DNA of 64,000 nt from Kribbella rubisoli (GTDB lineage: Bacteria > Actinomycetota > Actinomycetes > Propionibacteriales > Kribbellaceae), in NCBI RefSeq assembly GCF_004217145.1, contig NZ_SHKR01000013.1, forward strand, positions 248,001 to 312,000. Reading direction: 5' to 3'. A program made the translations under genes and the position numbers. Below the pieces are notes generated by a model. That model saw nothing but the letters and a program-made list of their open reading frames with translations. It was not told the DNA's origin and did no database searches. Within the stretch, counting starts at the first letter, position 1, and each line of letters starts with the position of its first letter. This document shows positions 22,888-33,502 of this stretch, piece after piece.

Positions 22888-24231
22888 ATGTCGAGGATCG
22901 TGATCGAGGGCGCTCAGGTAGCGACCCTCGATCCGTCCCGGCGCGAGTTCGTCGGGCATGTAGTTGTCGAAGGCAAGCAGATCGTTGCGGTCGGCCCCGG
23001 TCCGGCGCCGAGGTACGACGGCGCGCGGGTCATCGACGGCTCGGGATGCCTTGTCACACCGGGCTTCGTGAACACGCATCAGCACCTCTACCAGTGGGTG
23101 ACGCGCGGTCTCGCCGCGGACGCGACGTTGTTCGAGTGGCTGACCACGCTGTACCCGGTCTGGGCGCGGATCTCTGAGGAGACCGTGTACGTCGCGGCGC
23201 GGGCGGCGCTCGCCCAACTGGCCCGGACCGGATGTACGACGGCAGCCGACCACCACTACGTCTTCCCGCGTGAGGGCGGCGACCTGCTCGCCGCGGAAAT
23301 CGCTGCGGCTGACGAGGTCGGGCTGCGCTTCCACCCGGCCCGCGGGTCGATGGATCGCGGTCAGAAGGACGGCGGGCTGCCGCCGGACTCCGTGGTCGAG
23401 GACCGCGACGAGATCCTCGCCGCGACCGAAGCCGCGATCGACCGCTGGCACGATCCGTCACCGGACTCGATGCTGCAGATCGTAGTTGCGCCGTGCTCGC
23501 CGTTCAGCGTGAGCGGCGAGCTGATGCGCGAGTCGGCCGAGCTGGCCCGGCGCCGCGGCGTACGGATGCACACTCACCTCGCCGAGACCACGGACGAGAC
23601 GGACTGGTGCCGGGAGATGCACGGGTGCACGCCACTCGAGTACGCCGACAGCCTGGGCTGGACCGGGCAGGACGTGTGGTTTGCTCACGGCATCCACTTC
23701 GACGACACCGAGATCAAGCACCTCGGCAGCACCGGCACCGGCGTAGCGCACTGCCCGAGCTCCAACGCTCGTCTCGGCGCAGGCATCGCCCGCACCGCAG
23801 ACCTCCGCGCAGCTGGCGCGCCCGTAGGACTGGGCGTAGACGGCGCTGCCAGCAACGAATCCGGCAGCCTGGTCGAGGAAGTCCGCCACGCCCTGCTCTT
23901 TGCCAGAGCACGCGGCGGGCCGCAGTCGCTGACGGTCAGGGCCGCGCTGGAGATGGCGACCCTGGACGGCGCCCGCATCCTCGGCCGCTCGGACCACATA
24001 GGTTCGCTGGAACCCGGCAAGCTCGCCGACCTGGCCGTGTGGAACCTGAACACACTGCCCCACGCAGGCATCCCGGACCCAATCGCGGCGCTGGCCCTCA
24101 GCACGCCCCCATCGCTGGCTCTGCTTCTCGTCAACGGACGCGCCGTCGTGGAGAACGACGTACTGCTCACGGTCGACGGGGTAGCCCTGGCCGCCGACGT
24201 TGCACGCACGCAGGCCCGCCTCCTGGCGTAA
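22888..24231 (+). CDS. 8-oxoguanine deaminase
   Basis: 447-aa amidohydrolase-superfamily enzyme. Zinc ligands and active-site residues: NTHQHLYQWVTRGLA, MHTHLAETTDETDWC, FAHGIHFDDTEIKHL, LGVDGAASNESGS. The N-Q-H-LYQ-W-TRG segment is characteristic of 8-oxoguanine deaminases, which convert 8-oxoguanine to urate. It follows uricase by 2 bases, so an oxidised-guanine salvage route enters the pathway directly at urate. Other ATZ/TRZ-type deaminases are the alternative. Confidence 0.85.
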   Translation: MSRIVIEGAQVATLDPSRREFVGHVVVEGKQIVAVGPGPAPRYDGARVIDGSGCLVTPGFVNTHQHLYQWVTRGLAADATLFEWLTTLYPVWARISEETVYVAARAALAQLARTGCTTAADHHYVFPREGGDLLAAEIAAADEVGLRFHPARGSMDRGQKDGGLPPDSVVEDRDEILAATEAAIDRWHDPSPDSMLQIVVAPCSPFSVSGELMRESAELARRRGVRMHTHLAETTDETDWCREMHGCTPLEYADSLGWTGQDVWFAHGIHFDDTEIKHLGSTGTGVAHCPSSNARLGAGIARTADLRAAGAPVGLGVDGAASNESGSLVEEVRHALLFARARGGPQSLTVRAALEMATLDGARILGRSDHIGSLEPGKLADLAVWNLNTLPHAGIPDPIAALALSTPPSLALLLVNGRAVVENDVLLTVDGVALAADVARTQARLLA

Positions 24232-24233
24232 GC

Positions 24234-24283
24234 ACCGCGGACAAGCGCTGGGGACTGCGGACCAGCTATTGCTTGTCCGCGGT
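24234..24283. terminator. inverted repeat downstream of the urate operon
   Basis: ACCGCGGACAAGC (24234-24246) pairs with GCTTGTCCGCGGT (24271-24283) around a 24-base GC-rich loop, starting 2 bases after the deaminase stop. Probably a transcription terminator. It shares the GGACAAG/CTTGTCC core with the terminator at 25487. Confidence 0.6.
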
Positions 24284-24363
24284 CCCCGGTGGGGGTCCGA
24301 GGTTTTCCACAGATCGGCGATCGGGCCGTCCGGGTACGGCGTGCGCGGTGCATCCTCTCTGGC

Positions 24364-25314
24364 GTGAACAAGAGACTGGAAGTGATCGCGGCCGAACGCG
24401 GCGGGTGGTTCACCCGTGCCGACGTCATTGCCGCCGGGTACAGCGACAACGAGCTGCGGCGACGCCTGCGCAGTGGGCAATGGCTCAGGCCGAGCTACAA
24501 CTCGTATGTCGAAACGCGGGATTGGCCGGCCGATGAGCCGCCGTGGGATCGCGCGATCCGGTTGCATCGACTGAGTGTCCGGATGGCGAGCGAGCGACTC
24601 GGTGACGTCGTGGTCAGTCATCAGTCGGCCGCAGTACTTCACGGCCTGCCGATTTGGGGGCTCGATCTCGCCAGGGCGCACTTCACCCGTCCGGCGGCGG
24701 GGCGCGGTCGCGTGGGTCGGGCGGTCCGGGTGCATTTGTCGCCGATCGCGACCGACGAAATTGCCGACGTGGGCGGCCTGGCGGCGACCAGCGTCGAGCG
24801 CGCGATCGTGGAGACCACGTGCGGATCGTCGTACGAGGTCGGCGTGGTCCTGGCCGACGCCGCGCTCGGTCTCGGCCTGACGACTCCCGAGCGGCTACGT
24901 GCCGTCGTACTGCGTCATCCGCGCTGGCGGGGCGCTGCTGCTGCGCGGGCCGCCGTCCTGTTCGCCGACGGACTGAGCGAGTCGGTTGGCGAGTCGCGCC
25001 TGCGGGTGTTGATGGCGAACCACGGGCTGCCGACGCCGAGACTGCAGGTGGAGATCCGCGACGAGGACGGCCGGCTGATCGCGCGGGTCGACTTCCTGTT
25101 GCCTGGTGGCCTGATCGTCGAGTTCGACGGGGCGTTGAAGTACGGCACTGGCGAGGCCGTACTCGCGGAGAAGTGGCGCGAGGACCGGCTGCGGGAACGT
25201 GGATATCGCATGATCCGCGTGGGCTGGGCCGACCTCGACCGGCCCCGCGCCACGGCCGATCGGCTGTGGCGCGGGTTGCGTGGACAGGCCGCCGAGACCT
25301 TGGACAACCAATAG
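24364..25314 (+). CDS. AbiEi-like N-terminal plus PD-(D/E)xK-like C-terminal domain protein
   Basis: 316 aa. Residues 1-50 resemble the winged-helix antitoxin domain of AbiEi proteins (RLEVIAAERGGWFTRADVIAAGYS, LRRRLRSGQWLRP). The C-terminus (about 215-300) has a Vsr/DUF559-like nuclease fold: RVDFLLPGGLIVEFDGALKY (D then E-x-D), then EKWREDRLRERGYRMIRVGWADL. Solitary genes of this design are common in actinobacteria; no AbiEii toxin lies nearby. GTG 24364. Toxin-antitoxin function should not be assumed. Confidence 0.7.
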   Translation: MNKRLEVIAAERGGWFTRADVIAAGYSDNELRRRLRSGQWLRPSYNSYVETRDWPADEPPWDRAIRLHRLSVRMASERLGDVVVSHQSAAVLHGLPIWGLDLARAHFTRPAAGRGRVGRAVRVHLSPIATDEIADVGGLAATSVERAIVETTCGSSYEVGVVLADAALGLGLTTPERLRAVVLRHPRWRGAAAARAAVLFADGLSESVGESRLRVLMANHGLPTPRLQVEIRDEDGRLIARVDFLLPGGLIVEFDGALKYGTGEAVLAEKWREDRLRERGYRMIRVGWADLDRPRATADRLWRGLRGQAAETLDNQ

Positions 25315-25328
25315 CTTGTTCGAGGTCC
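25297..25328. repeat. imperfect hairpin at the 3' end of the AbiEi-like gene
   Basis: GACCTTGGACAA and CTTGTTCGAGGTC are imperfect complementary arms flanking the stop codon of the AbiEi-like gene. Same GGACAA/CTTGT core as the hairpins at 24234 and 25487. Probably a weak terminator; limits are approximate. Confidence 0.4.
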
Positions 25329-25486
25329 CCATAGGGAATCCGCGGATCTAGGCTGAGTTTTGGCTGAGGGGGCGCGACGGGGCGCATCGGGGCTTCCAGA
25401 CGCTTCCGACGCCAGGATCCGCAGGGCGCTCGAGCAGCTTCGTTAGGCACGCAGTCGCGCCTCGTCAACTGATCAACCGCACCGGC

Positions 25487-25520
25487 CGGCCTTGGACAAG
25501 TAGCAGCTTGTCCAAGGCCG
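25487..25520. terminator. bidirectional intrinsic-type terminator
   Basis: Perfect 14-base arms, CGGCCTTGGACAAG (25487-25500) and CTTGTCCAAGGCCG (25507-25520), with loop TAGCAG. It lies between the plus-strand gene ending at 25314 and the minus-strand guanine deaminase gene ending at 25529, so it can serve both directions. No U-tract. Confidence 0.8.
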
Positions 25521-25528
25521 ACCGGCGG

Positions 25529-26806
25529 TCAGTGGAGGAGGGTGCCGTTGATCCACACTGCCTGGACGTCCGCCGGGGTTCCCAGCGTGAAGATGCGGGC
25601 GAGGGCCTCTTCGGTGTCTTCGGCGTGGGTGATGGCGACGGCCAGCGGGGAGCCGTCGGCGGGGCGGAGTAGTTGCGCGTCGAAGTGCTGGCCGACGCTC
25701 AGGTGGCCGACCTGCGGGAGATCCAGGGCCTCGGCGCCGGCGGTGGTGGAGAGGTAGAGCAGGTGCGCTGCGGTCAGCGGGCGACCTTGGTCGGCCAGGA
25801 GTTGCTGACAGAAGTACGCCTGCAGGCCCTCCTTGAGGAGCGAGAAGCCCGTGCCGGCGCCAACATCGGAGCCCAGGGCCACGCGTACGCCGTACTGCAG
25901 GTGGCGGCTCAACGGGAACAGGCCGCTGCCCAGCGCCGCGTTGCTCGTCGGGCAGTGCGCGACCGTAGCGCCGCTGGTCGCCAGCATCTTGAGCTCCACG
26001 TCCGTCGGGTGGACGTTGTGAGCCAGCACGGTACGGCGGTCCACCAGCCCGTGCCTGTCGTACGTCGTGACGTAGTCGGCGCCTCCGAACAGGTCGGCGA
26101 CCGACGCGATCTCGGCCTCGTTCTCGTTCACGTGGGAGGTGAACAGGGCGCCGGGGATCGCGTCCATCAGTTCACGACAGGTAGCGAGCAGGTCGTCGGT
26201 GCACGAGAGCGAGAAGCGGGGCGTCACGGCGTACCGGTTGCGGCCGACGCCGTGCCAGCGGTTCGCGAGGGCGAGCGACTCGGCGTACGCGCGGACCGGT
26301 GTGGTCAGGAGCTCCGGCCGGAGCAACCGGTCGCTCAGCACGAGACCGCTCGTCACGCGCAGACCGACGCCGGACGCGGCGTTGAACAGTGCATCGACCG
26401 CGTCGGAGTAGTGCGCGCCGAAGACCAGCGCCGACGTCGTCCCAGCTGCGGCCAGGCCGCGGACGAACTCGTTGGCGACACTGGTGGCGTAGGAGACGTC
26501 CGCCATCCGCGCTTCCTCCGGGAGCGCGTACCGGTCCAGCCATTCGAGCAGCGGCAGACCGAGGCCGCCGACGGCGCGGATCTGCGGGAAGTGCACGTGG
26601 GTGTCGACGAAGCCCGGGAGTACGACGCCGTCGGTCAGGTCGACGACCTGCTCGGCGGGGTGGGCGCTCCGGATCTCCAGGAACGGGCCACGAGCAACGA
26701 TCACGCCGTCCTGGACCAGGAGTCCCGTCTCGCTGTCCACGCGCAGGTTCCCGCCGTTGAACGGGTTCTCCGGCGTGTCGATGAACGTGCCACGGAAGAT
26801 AGTCAT
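25529..26806 (-). CDS. guaD: guanine deaminase
   Basis: 425-aa zinc amidohydrolase converting guanine to xanthine and ammonia. Signatures: FVDTHVHFPQIRAVGG (first metal motif plus the guanine-deaminase-specific PQ), TSHVNENEAEIASV, VLAHNVH, ALGSDVGAGTGFSLL. Full length. Last gene of the permease-xdhA-xdhB-xdhC-guaD operon; it overlaps xdhC by 4 bases. It feeds the xanthine dehydrogenase encoded just upstream. Confidence 0.95.
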   Translation of the reverse strand: MTIFRGTFIDTPENPFNGGNLRVDSETGLLVQDGVIVARGPFLEIRSAHPAEQVVDLTDGVVLPGFVDTHVHFPQIRAVGGLGLPLLEWLDRYALPEEARMADVSYATSVANEFVRGLAAAGTTSALVFGAHYSDAVDALFNAASGVGLRVTSGLVLSDRLLRPELLTTPVRAYAESLALANRWHGVGRNRYAVTPRFSLSCTDDLLATCRELMDAIPGALFTSHVNENEAEIASVADLFGGADYVTTYDRHGLVDRRTVLAHNVHPTDVELKMLATSGATVAHCPTSNAALGSGLFPLSRHLQYGVRVALGSDVGAGTGFSLLKEGLQAYFCQQLLADQGRPLTAAHLLYLSTTAGAEALDLPQVGHLSVGQHFDAQLLRPADGSPLAVAITHAEDTEEALARIFTLGTPADVQAVWINGTLLH

Positions 26807-27669
26807 GCCTTTGCCTCACGATGAGCCGAGGTGGGGCGACGCTCGGCAGGGTGGGCCGACACGGGAAGCCGGTCGGCGGTAAGACGTTCGAGCAGCCAGG
26901 CGGCAACACTGACCGCGATGACGGCCGGCTCCTTGCCGGTCACACTGGGAATGCCAATGGGGGTGGTGATCCGGGCGATCGCGTCCCCGGAGTTGCCGTC
27001 CTCGGCGAGCTTGCGCTGGAAGCGGGTCCACTTGGCGCTGGACCCGATCAGGCCGATCGTGGCCAACTCGTCGTTGCGGATGGCAACGTCGCAGAGCGCC
27101 GCGTCTTCGGCGTGGTCGTGGGTCATGATCACCGCGTGGGTGCCCGGCGGCAGCTCGCCGACGACGAGCTCCGGCAGCACCGGCACGTTGTGCACATGTA
27201 CTTGCGCGACCGCATCATCCAGTACAGCAAGGCGATCCGCGGTCAGCTGATCCGATCGCGAGTCGATGAGATGCAGCTCGATGTCGTGCCGCGCGAGGAT
27301 CCGCGCCAGCTCGAGGCCGACATGCCCGACCCCGAAGATGGCGACCGACGGCACCACCGGCAACGGTTCCAGCAACAGCTTCACCTCTCCACCACAACAC
27401 TGAACCCCGTGCTGGTACGGCGCTTTGTCCGACAACGCAGCCGTCAACACCTCGGGAACCGTGATCCCGTCCGCGATCATCTCCCGCGAACGCTCGACGG
27501 CCAGCGCCTCAAGGTTGCCGCCGCCAACAGTCGCCCAGACGTTGTCGGCAGCAACCACCATCTTCGCGCCGGCCTCGCGCGGCGCATGCCCGCGCACCGA
27601 CATCACGGTCACCAGCACGCCGGCCCGCCGGCCGCTTCGCAACCGTTGAACAGCTTTGACCCACTCCAT
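26803..27669 (-). CDS. xdhC: XdhC/CoxI molybdenum-cofactor insertion protein
   Basis: 288 aa. XdhC proteins carry and help sulfurate the molybdenum cofactor before inserting it into xanthine dehydrogenase. N-terminal domain: LVTVMSVRGHAPREAGAKMVV, ATVGGGNLEALAVERSR; cofactor-associated QHGVQCCGGEVKLLLEP with a Cys pair; C-terminal Rossmann domain with SVAIFGVGHVGLELARIL. The ATG at 27669 has GGGTGAGG 6 bases upstream; a GTG nine bases earlier would overlap the xdhB stop. Confidence 0.93.
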   Translation of the reverse strand: MEWVKAVQRLRSGRRAGVLVTVMSVRGHAPREAGAKMVVAADNVWATVGGGNLEALAVERSREMIADGITVPEVLTAALSDKAPYQHGVQCCGGEVKLLLEPLPVVPSVAIFGVGHVGLELARILARHDIELHLIDSRSDQLTADRLAVLDDAVAQVHVHNVPVLPELVVGELPPGTHAVIMTHDHAEDAALCDVAIRNDELATIGLIGSSAKWTRFQRKLAEDGNSGDAIARITTPIGIPSVTGKEPAVIAVSVAAWLLERLTADRLPVSAHPAERRPTSAHREAKA

Positions 27670-27674
27670 CGACC

Positions 27675-30010
<2,336 letters not shown>

Positions 30011-30014
<4 letters not shown>

Positions 30015-31450
30015 GCCTCGACCCCCTTGAAGTAGAACCGCAACAACGACTGCCCGAGCATCGCCGAGCGGTACGCCGAACTCGCGCGGTGATCGTCCAT
30101 CGGCGTACCCTCCGCGGCCATCACTCCGGCCGCGGTTCGCACGGTCGTCTCGTTCCACGGCCGACCGATCAACGCGGCCTCGGTCTCGCGAGCGCGCAAC
30201 GGGGTCGCCGCAACACCGCCGAGCCCGATCTTCGCGTCCCGAACGACCCCGTCCTGTACGTCGACGGCGTACCCGATCGCGACGCTGGAGATGTCGTCGA
30301 AACGCCGCTTGGCGATCTTGTGGAACGCAATCATCGGTGCCAAAGGCAACGGAATCACGATCGTCTTGATCAGCTCGTCGGCGGCCTTCATGGTCTGCCG
30401 ATACCCGGTGAAGTACTCCGCGAGCGGCACAGTCCGCTCACCGCGGCTGGATGCGAGCACCAGCGAGACATCCAGCGCCAGCAGTGCGGGTGGTGTGTCT
30501 CCGATAGGAGATCCGGTCCCGAGGTTTCCGCCGATCGTCGCGCCGTTCCGGATCAGCCGCGACGCGAACTGCGGGAACATCTCGGCCAGCAACGGCACCC
30601 GCCCCGCCAGCCGCCGCTCGATCTCGGTGAGCGTCAACGCCGCACCCAGCCGAACCTCGTCCTCGCCGAAGGAGAACTCGCGCAGCTCCTCCAGCCGGTC
30701 GATCGCGATCGTCAGCGGCGGGCGCGACCCGAAGATGTTGACCTGTACGCCGAGGTCGGTCGAACCGGCGACCACCTGTGCGTCGGTCCGCTCGCCCAGA
30801 ACCGTCAGTGCGTGGTCGAGCGAGCTCGGGCGGATGAACTCGCCCTCGGGAGAGACCATGCCGGTCGGTGCCGGCGCGGGCGGCGGGGAGTTGCGGCGTA
30901 CGGCGAGAGCGTCGTTCTCGGTCGGATCCTCGAGGGCGTAGGCCGCGTCGCGGATCGGACGGTAGCCGGTGCACCGGCACAGGTTGCCGCTCAGCGAATG
31001 CAGGTCGAAGCCATTCGGACCGTGCTCGTGGTCACCGTCTCCGCTACACGCGCGGCTCGGGCGGTAGAACTCGGCGGCCATGCTGCACACGAAGCCCGGT
31101 GTGCAGTAACCGCACTGCGAACCTCCCCGAACCGCCATCTCCTTCTGTACCGGGTGCAAAGCGTCCGGTGAACCGAGGCCCTCCGACGTGATCACCTCCT
31201 GGCCGTCCAACGACGCGACCGGCAGGAGACACGCGTTGACCGCGGTCCACTCAGTCGGGGTGTCCGTGCCGGCCCGGGCGACGAGGATCGAGCACGCTCC
31301 GCACTCGCCCTCGGCGCACCCCTCCTTGGCGCCAGTCAGGCCGCGGTCGCGGAGCCAGTCCAGCACCGTGGTGTGGACGGGGATGTCGCCGAGAGCGGTG
31401 AGCTCACCGTTCACCGTCACAGCAGGGGCGCGCAGTGCTTGGGTAGTCAT
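30011..31450 (-). CDS. xdhA: xanthine dehydrogenase, fused 2Fe-2S and FAD subunit
   Basis: 479 aa. N-terminal ferredoxin-type cluster: GCAEGECGACSIL (Cys45, Cys50, Cys53) with Cys74 in VNACLL; second cluster CGYCTPGF and NLCRCTGYRPI (about residues 108-155). The FAD domain (about 180-400) has VVAGSTDLGVQVN, RNGATIGGNLGTGSPIGDTPPALLAL, and a C-terminal CO-dehydrogenase flavoprotein tail. It passes electrons from the Mo subunit to an acceptor. ATGA overlaps at both ends with its operon neighbours. Confidence 0.96.
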
Positions 31451-33369
31451 CGGTTCGTGCTCCAACGGGTTCGTGCGCTGTGGATCGGGTTGGCGTCGGA
31501 GACGAAGTCGTCGAACCGGTAGCCGGCGATCTTCGCGATCTCGAGCAGCGCGGCGGCGTGCTCCTGGTTCTCGCAGTTGCCCAGCCGCTCGCGGCCCTGC
31601 TCGACGATCCGGTCGTACGACTCGGCATCGCGCACCGAGATCACCAAGGGGAACCCGAACCGCTGCTCGTACTCCGATGTGATGGCGGCCAGCTGGTCGC
31701 GCTCCGGATCGCCCAGGAACGTCAGCCCCTTGTCCGACTGGTCCCGCAGCGACGCTTCGCCACTGAGGCCGTCGGCAACGAACTGCGACCCCAGCTGCGG
31801 GTACGCCTGGATCAGATCGCGCTGCTCGTCGCGTGAGCCGGAGAACAACGCCTCCTGGAAAGAACGTCGCAGCGCGTGGGTGTCGGCGTACGGCCGCATG
31901 TCCCAGGCCCGCTCGACGGCCCAACGCGGACCCTGGAACAGCCCGCCGAAGGTCTCGACGAACTCCTCGCGCGTCATCTTGTTCACCTGGTCCAGCCGCA
32001 CGGAGTCACCTGGCTGTCCCGCAACCGCGGGGCCGTAGTTCTTGCCGATGTGGTGGAACAGGATGTTCAGGAAGATCGCGGTCAGGCTGCCGAGCGTGAT
32101 GCCGCTGCCGAAGATGATCTCGGCCCAGTCCGGCACGGCCTGCGCGACCTGCGGCTGCGCGGTGACGTACATGGCCAGGCCGACGCTGGTCGCGACGATG
32201 ACGACGTTGCGGTGATCGTGGAAGTCGACCTTCGTCAGGGTCTGGAAGCCGACCACGGCCACGGTCGCGAACATCGCCAGCGCGGCACCGCCCAGGACCG
32301 GGTGTGGTACGCCGGCCACGATCGCACCGGCCTTCGGCAGCAGCCCGATCACGATCATGATCGCTCCGGCGGTCGCGACCACCCATCGGCTGCGGACCCT
32401 GGTCAGCCGGACCAGGCCGACGTTCTCGGCGAAGCAGGTGTACGGGAACGAGTTGAAGACGCCGCCGATCGTGGTCGCCAGGCCGTCGGCCCGCAGCGCC
32501 CGGGCGATGTCCTCGCGACCGATCCGCTTCTCGACGATCTCACCGGTCGCGAAGACGTCACCGGTGGTCTCGACCGCGGTGATCAGCATGACCACGACCA
32601 TCGAGATGATCGCCGCCACCGAGAACTTCGGCCAGCCGAAGTAGAACGGCTGCGTCACGCCGACCCAGGCCGCGTCGTGCACGGCGCCGAAGTGCGCGTC
32701 GCCGAACGCCCAGGCGACCAGCGTCCCGGCCACCAGGCCGATCAGTACGGCGATGGTCGCCATGAAGCCCTTGAACACGCGCTGGATCAGCACGATCAGC
32801 GCCAGCGTCCCGAGTGCGTACGCCATGTTCTTGCCGCTCGTCGGCGCCGCCGTCGGTCCCGCCCCGCCGACCGCGTCCCCAGCCGCGACCGGCAGCAGCG
32901 CCAGACCGATGATCGTGATCACCGAGCCGGTCACAACTGGCGGGAAGAACCGGATCAGCTTGCTGAAGTACGGCGCGATGAAGAACGTGGCCAGCCCGGC
33001 GACCAGTACGGCGCCGTAGATCACCAGCAGACCGTCGGTACCGCCGCCGGCCGCGAGCCCGATCGCGATCATCGGCGAGACCGCCGTGAACGTCACGCCC
33101 TGCAGCAGCGGCAGCCGGACGCCGACCTTCCAGAATCCGACGGACTGGATGATCGAGGCGATACCGCAGGTGAAGAGGTCCGCGTTGATCAGGTGGATGA
33201 GCTGCTCGGTGGTGAGCCCGATCGCACTGGCGAGCAGGATCGGTACGATCACCGCCCCGGCGTAGAACGCCAGTACGTGCTGAGCGCCGTACACCGCGAG
33301 CTTGCCAGGCGGCAGCACCTGATCGACGGGGTGGCGGCTGGACCGCAGGTTTGCCTTCATCGGGGACAC
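31447..33369 (-). CDS. NCS2 uracil-xanthine permease fused to a degenerate OHCU decarboxylase domain
   Basis: 640 aa. Residues about 20-455 form a 12-14 TM NCS2 transporter: YGAQHVLAFYAGAVIVP, VGVRLPLLQGVTFTAVSPM, the ISMVVVMLITAVETTGDVFATGE segment (conserved Glu), FNSFPYTCFAENVGLVRLT, and SGITLGSLTAIFLNILFHH. Residues 465-630 are a UraD-like domain (MTREEFVETFGGLFQGPRW to EIAKIAGYRFDDF). The catalytic His of UraD is Tyr here (AYPQLGSQ, residue 523), and the conserved Glu is Asp (ASLRDQSDKGL, residue 543). It is probably a xanthine/urate importer whose soluble domain has lost or altered its activity. First gene of the xdh operon. Confidence 0.9.
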   Translation of the reverse strand: MSPMKANLRSSRHPVDQVLPPGKLAVYGAQHVLAFYAGAVIVPILLASAIGLTTEQLIHLINADLFTCGIASIIQSVGFWKVGVRLPLLQGVTFTAVSPMIAIGLAAGGGTDGLLVIYGAVLVAGLATFFIAPYFSKLIRFFPPVVTGSVITIIGLALLPVAAGDAVGGAGPTAAPTSGKNMAYALGTLALIVLIQRVFKGFMATIAVLIGLVAGTLVAWAFGDAHFGAVHDAAWVGVTQPFYFGWPKFSVAAIISMVVVMLITAVETTGDVFATGEIVEKRIGREDIARALRADGLATTIGGVFNSFPYTCFAENVGLVRLTRVRSRWVVATAGAIMIVIGLLPKAGAIVAGVPHPVLGGAALAMFATVAVVGFQTLTKVDFHDHRNVVIVATSVGLAMYVTAQPQVAQAVPDWAEIIFGSGITLGSLTAIFLNILFHHIGKNYGPAVAGQPGDSVRLDQVNKMTREEFVETFGGLFQGPRWAVERAWDMRPYADTHALRRSFQEALFSGSRDEQRDLIQAYPQLGSQFVADGLSGEASLRDQSDKGLTFLGDPERDQLAAITSEYEQRFGFPLVISVRDAESYDRIVEQGRERLGNCENQEHAAALLEIAKIAGYRFDDFVSDANPIHSARTRWSTNR

Positions 33370-33486
33370 GCTCCTCGGGCTGCATGGGGCGGCGGGGGAT
33401 TTGACCTGCCCCTGAGCATCGGCTCAGAACGCGCCGGATTGCACCCGGTGAACCTCCGAAGATGAACGGCCGGAGAACACCCTGTT

Positions 33487-33502
33487 TTGTGCGATCACAC
33501 AA
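33487..33502. promoter_or_regulatory. palindrome upstream of the permease-xdh operon
   Basis: TTGTG-CGATCA-CACAA, immediately downstream of the pucR stop and 118 bases upstream of the permease start. A candidate operator for PucR or another regulator. It differs from the IclR-type element, which I do not find upstream of this operon. Confidence 0.4.

Noticed and set aside
24364..25314. Complete AbiE toxin-antitoxin system
   Set aside because: Only an AbiEi-like N-terminal segment is present, fused to a nuclease-like domain. No AbiEii nucleotidyltransferase lies next to it; the nucleotidyltransferase at 8110 is 15 kb away and of another type.
31876..33465. 529-codon plus-strand open frame opposite the permease
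   Set aside because: Asp/Arg-rich shadow of the transmembrane helices; no start signal or motif.
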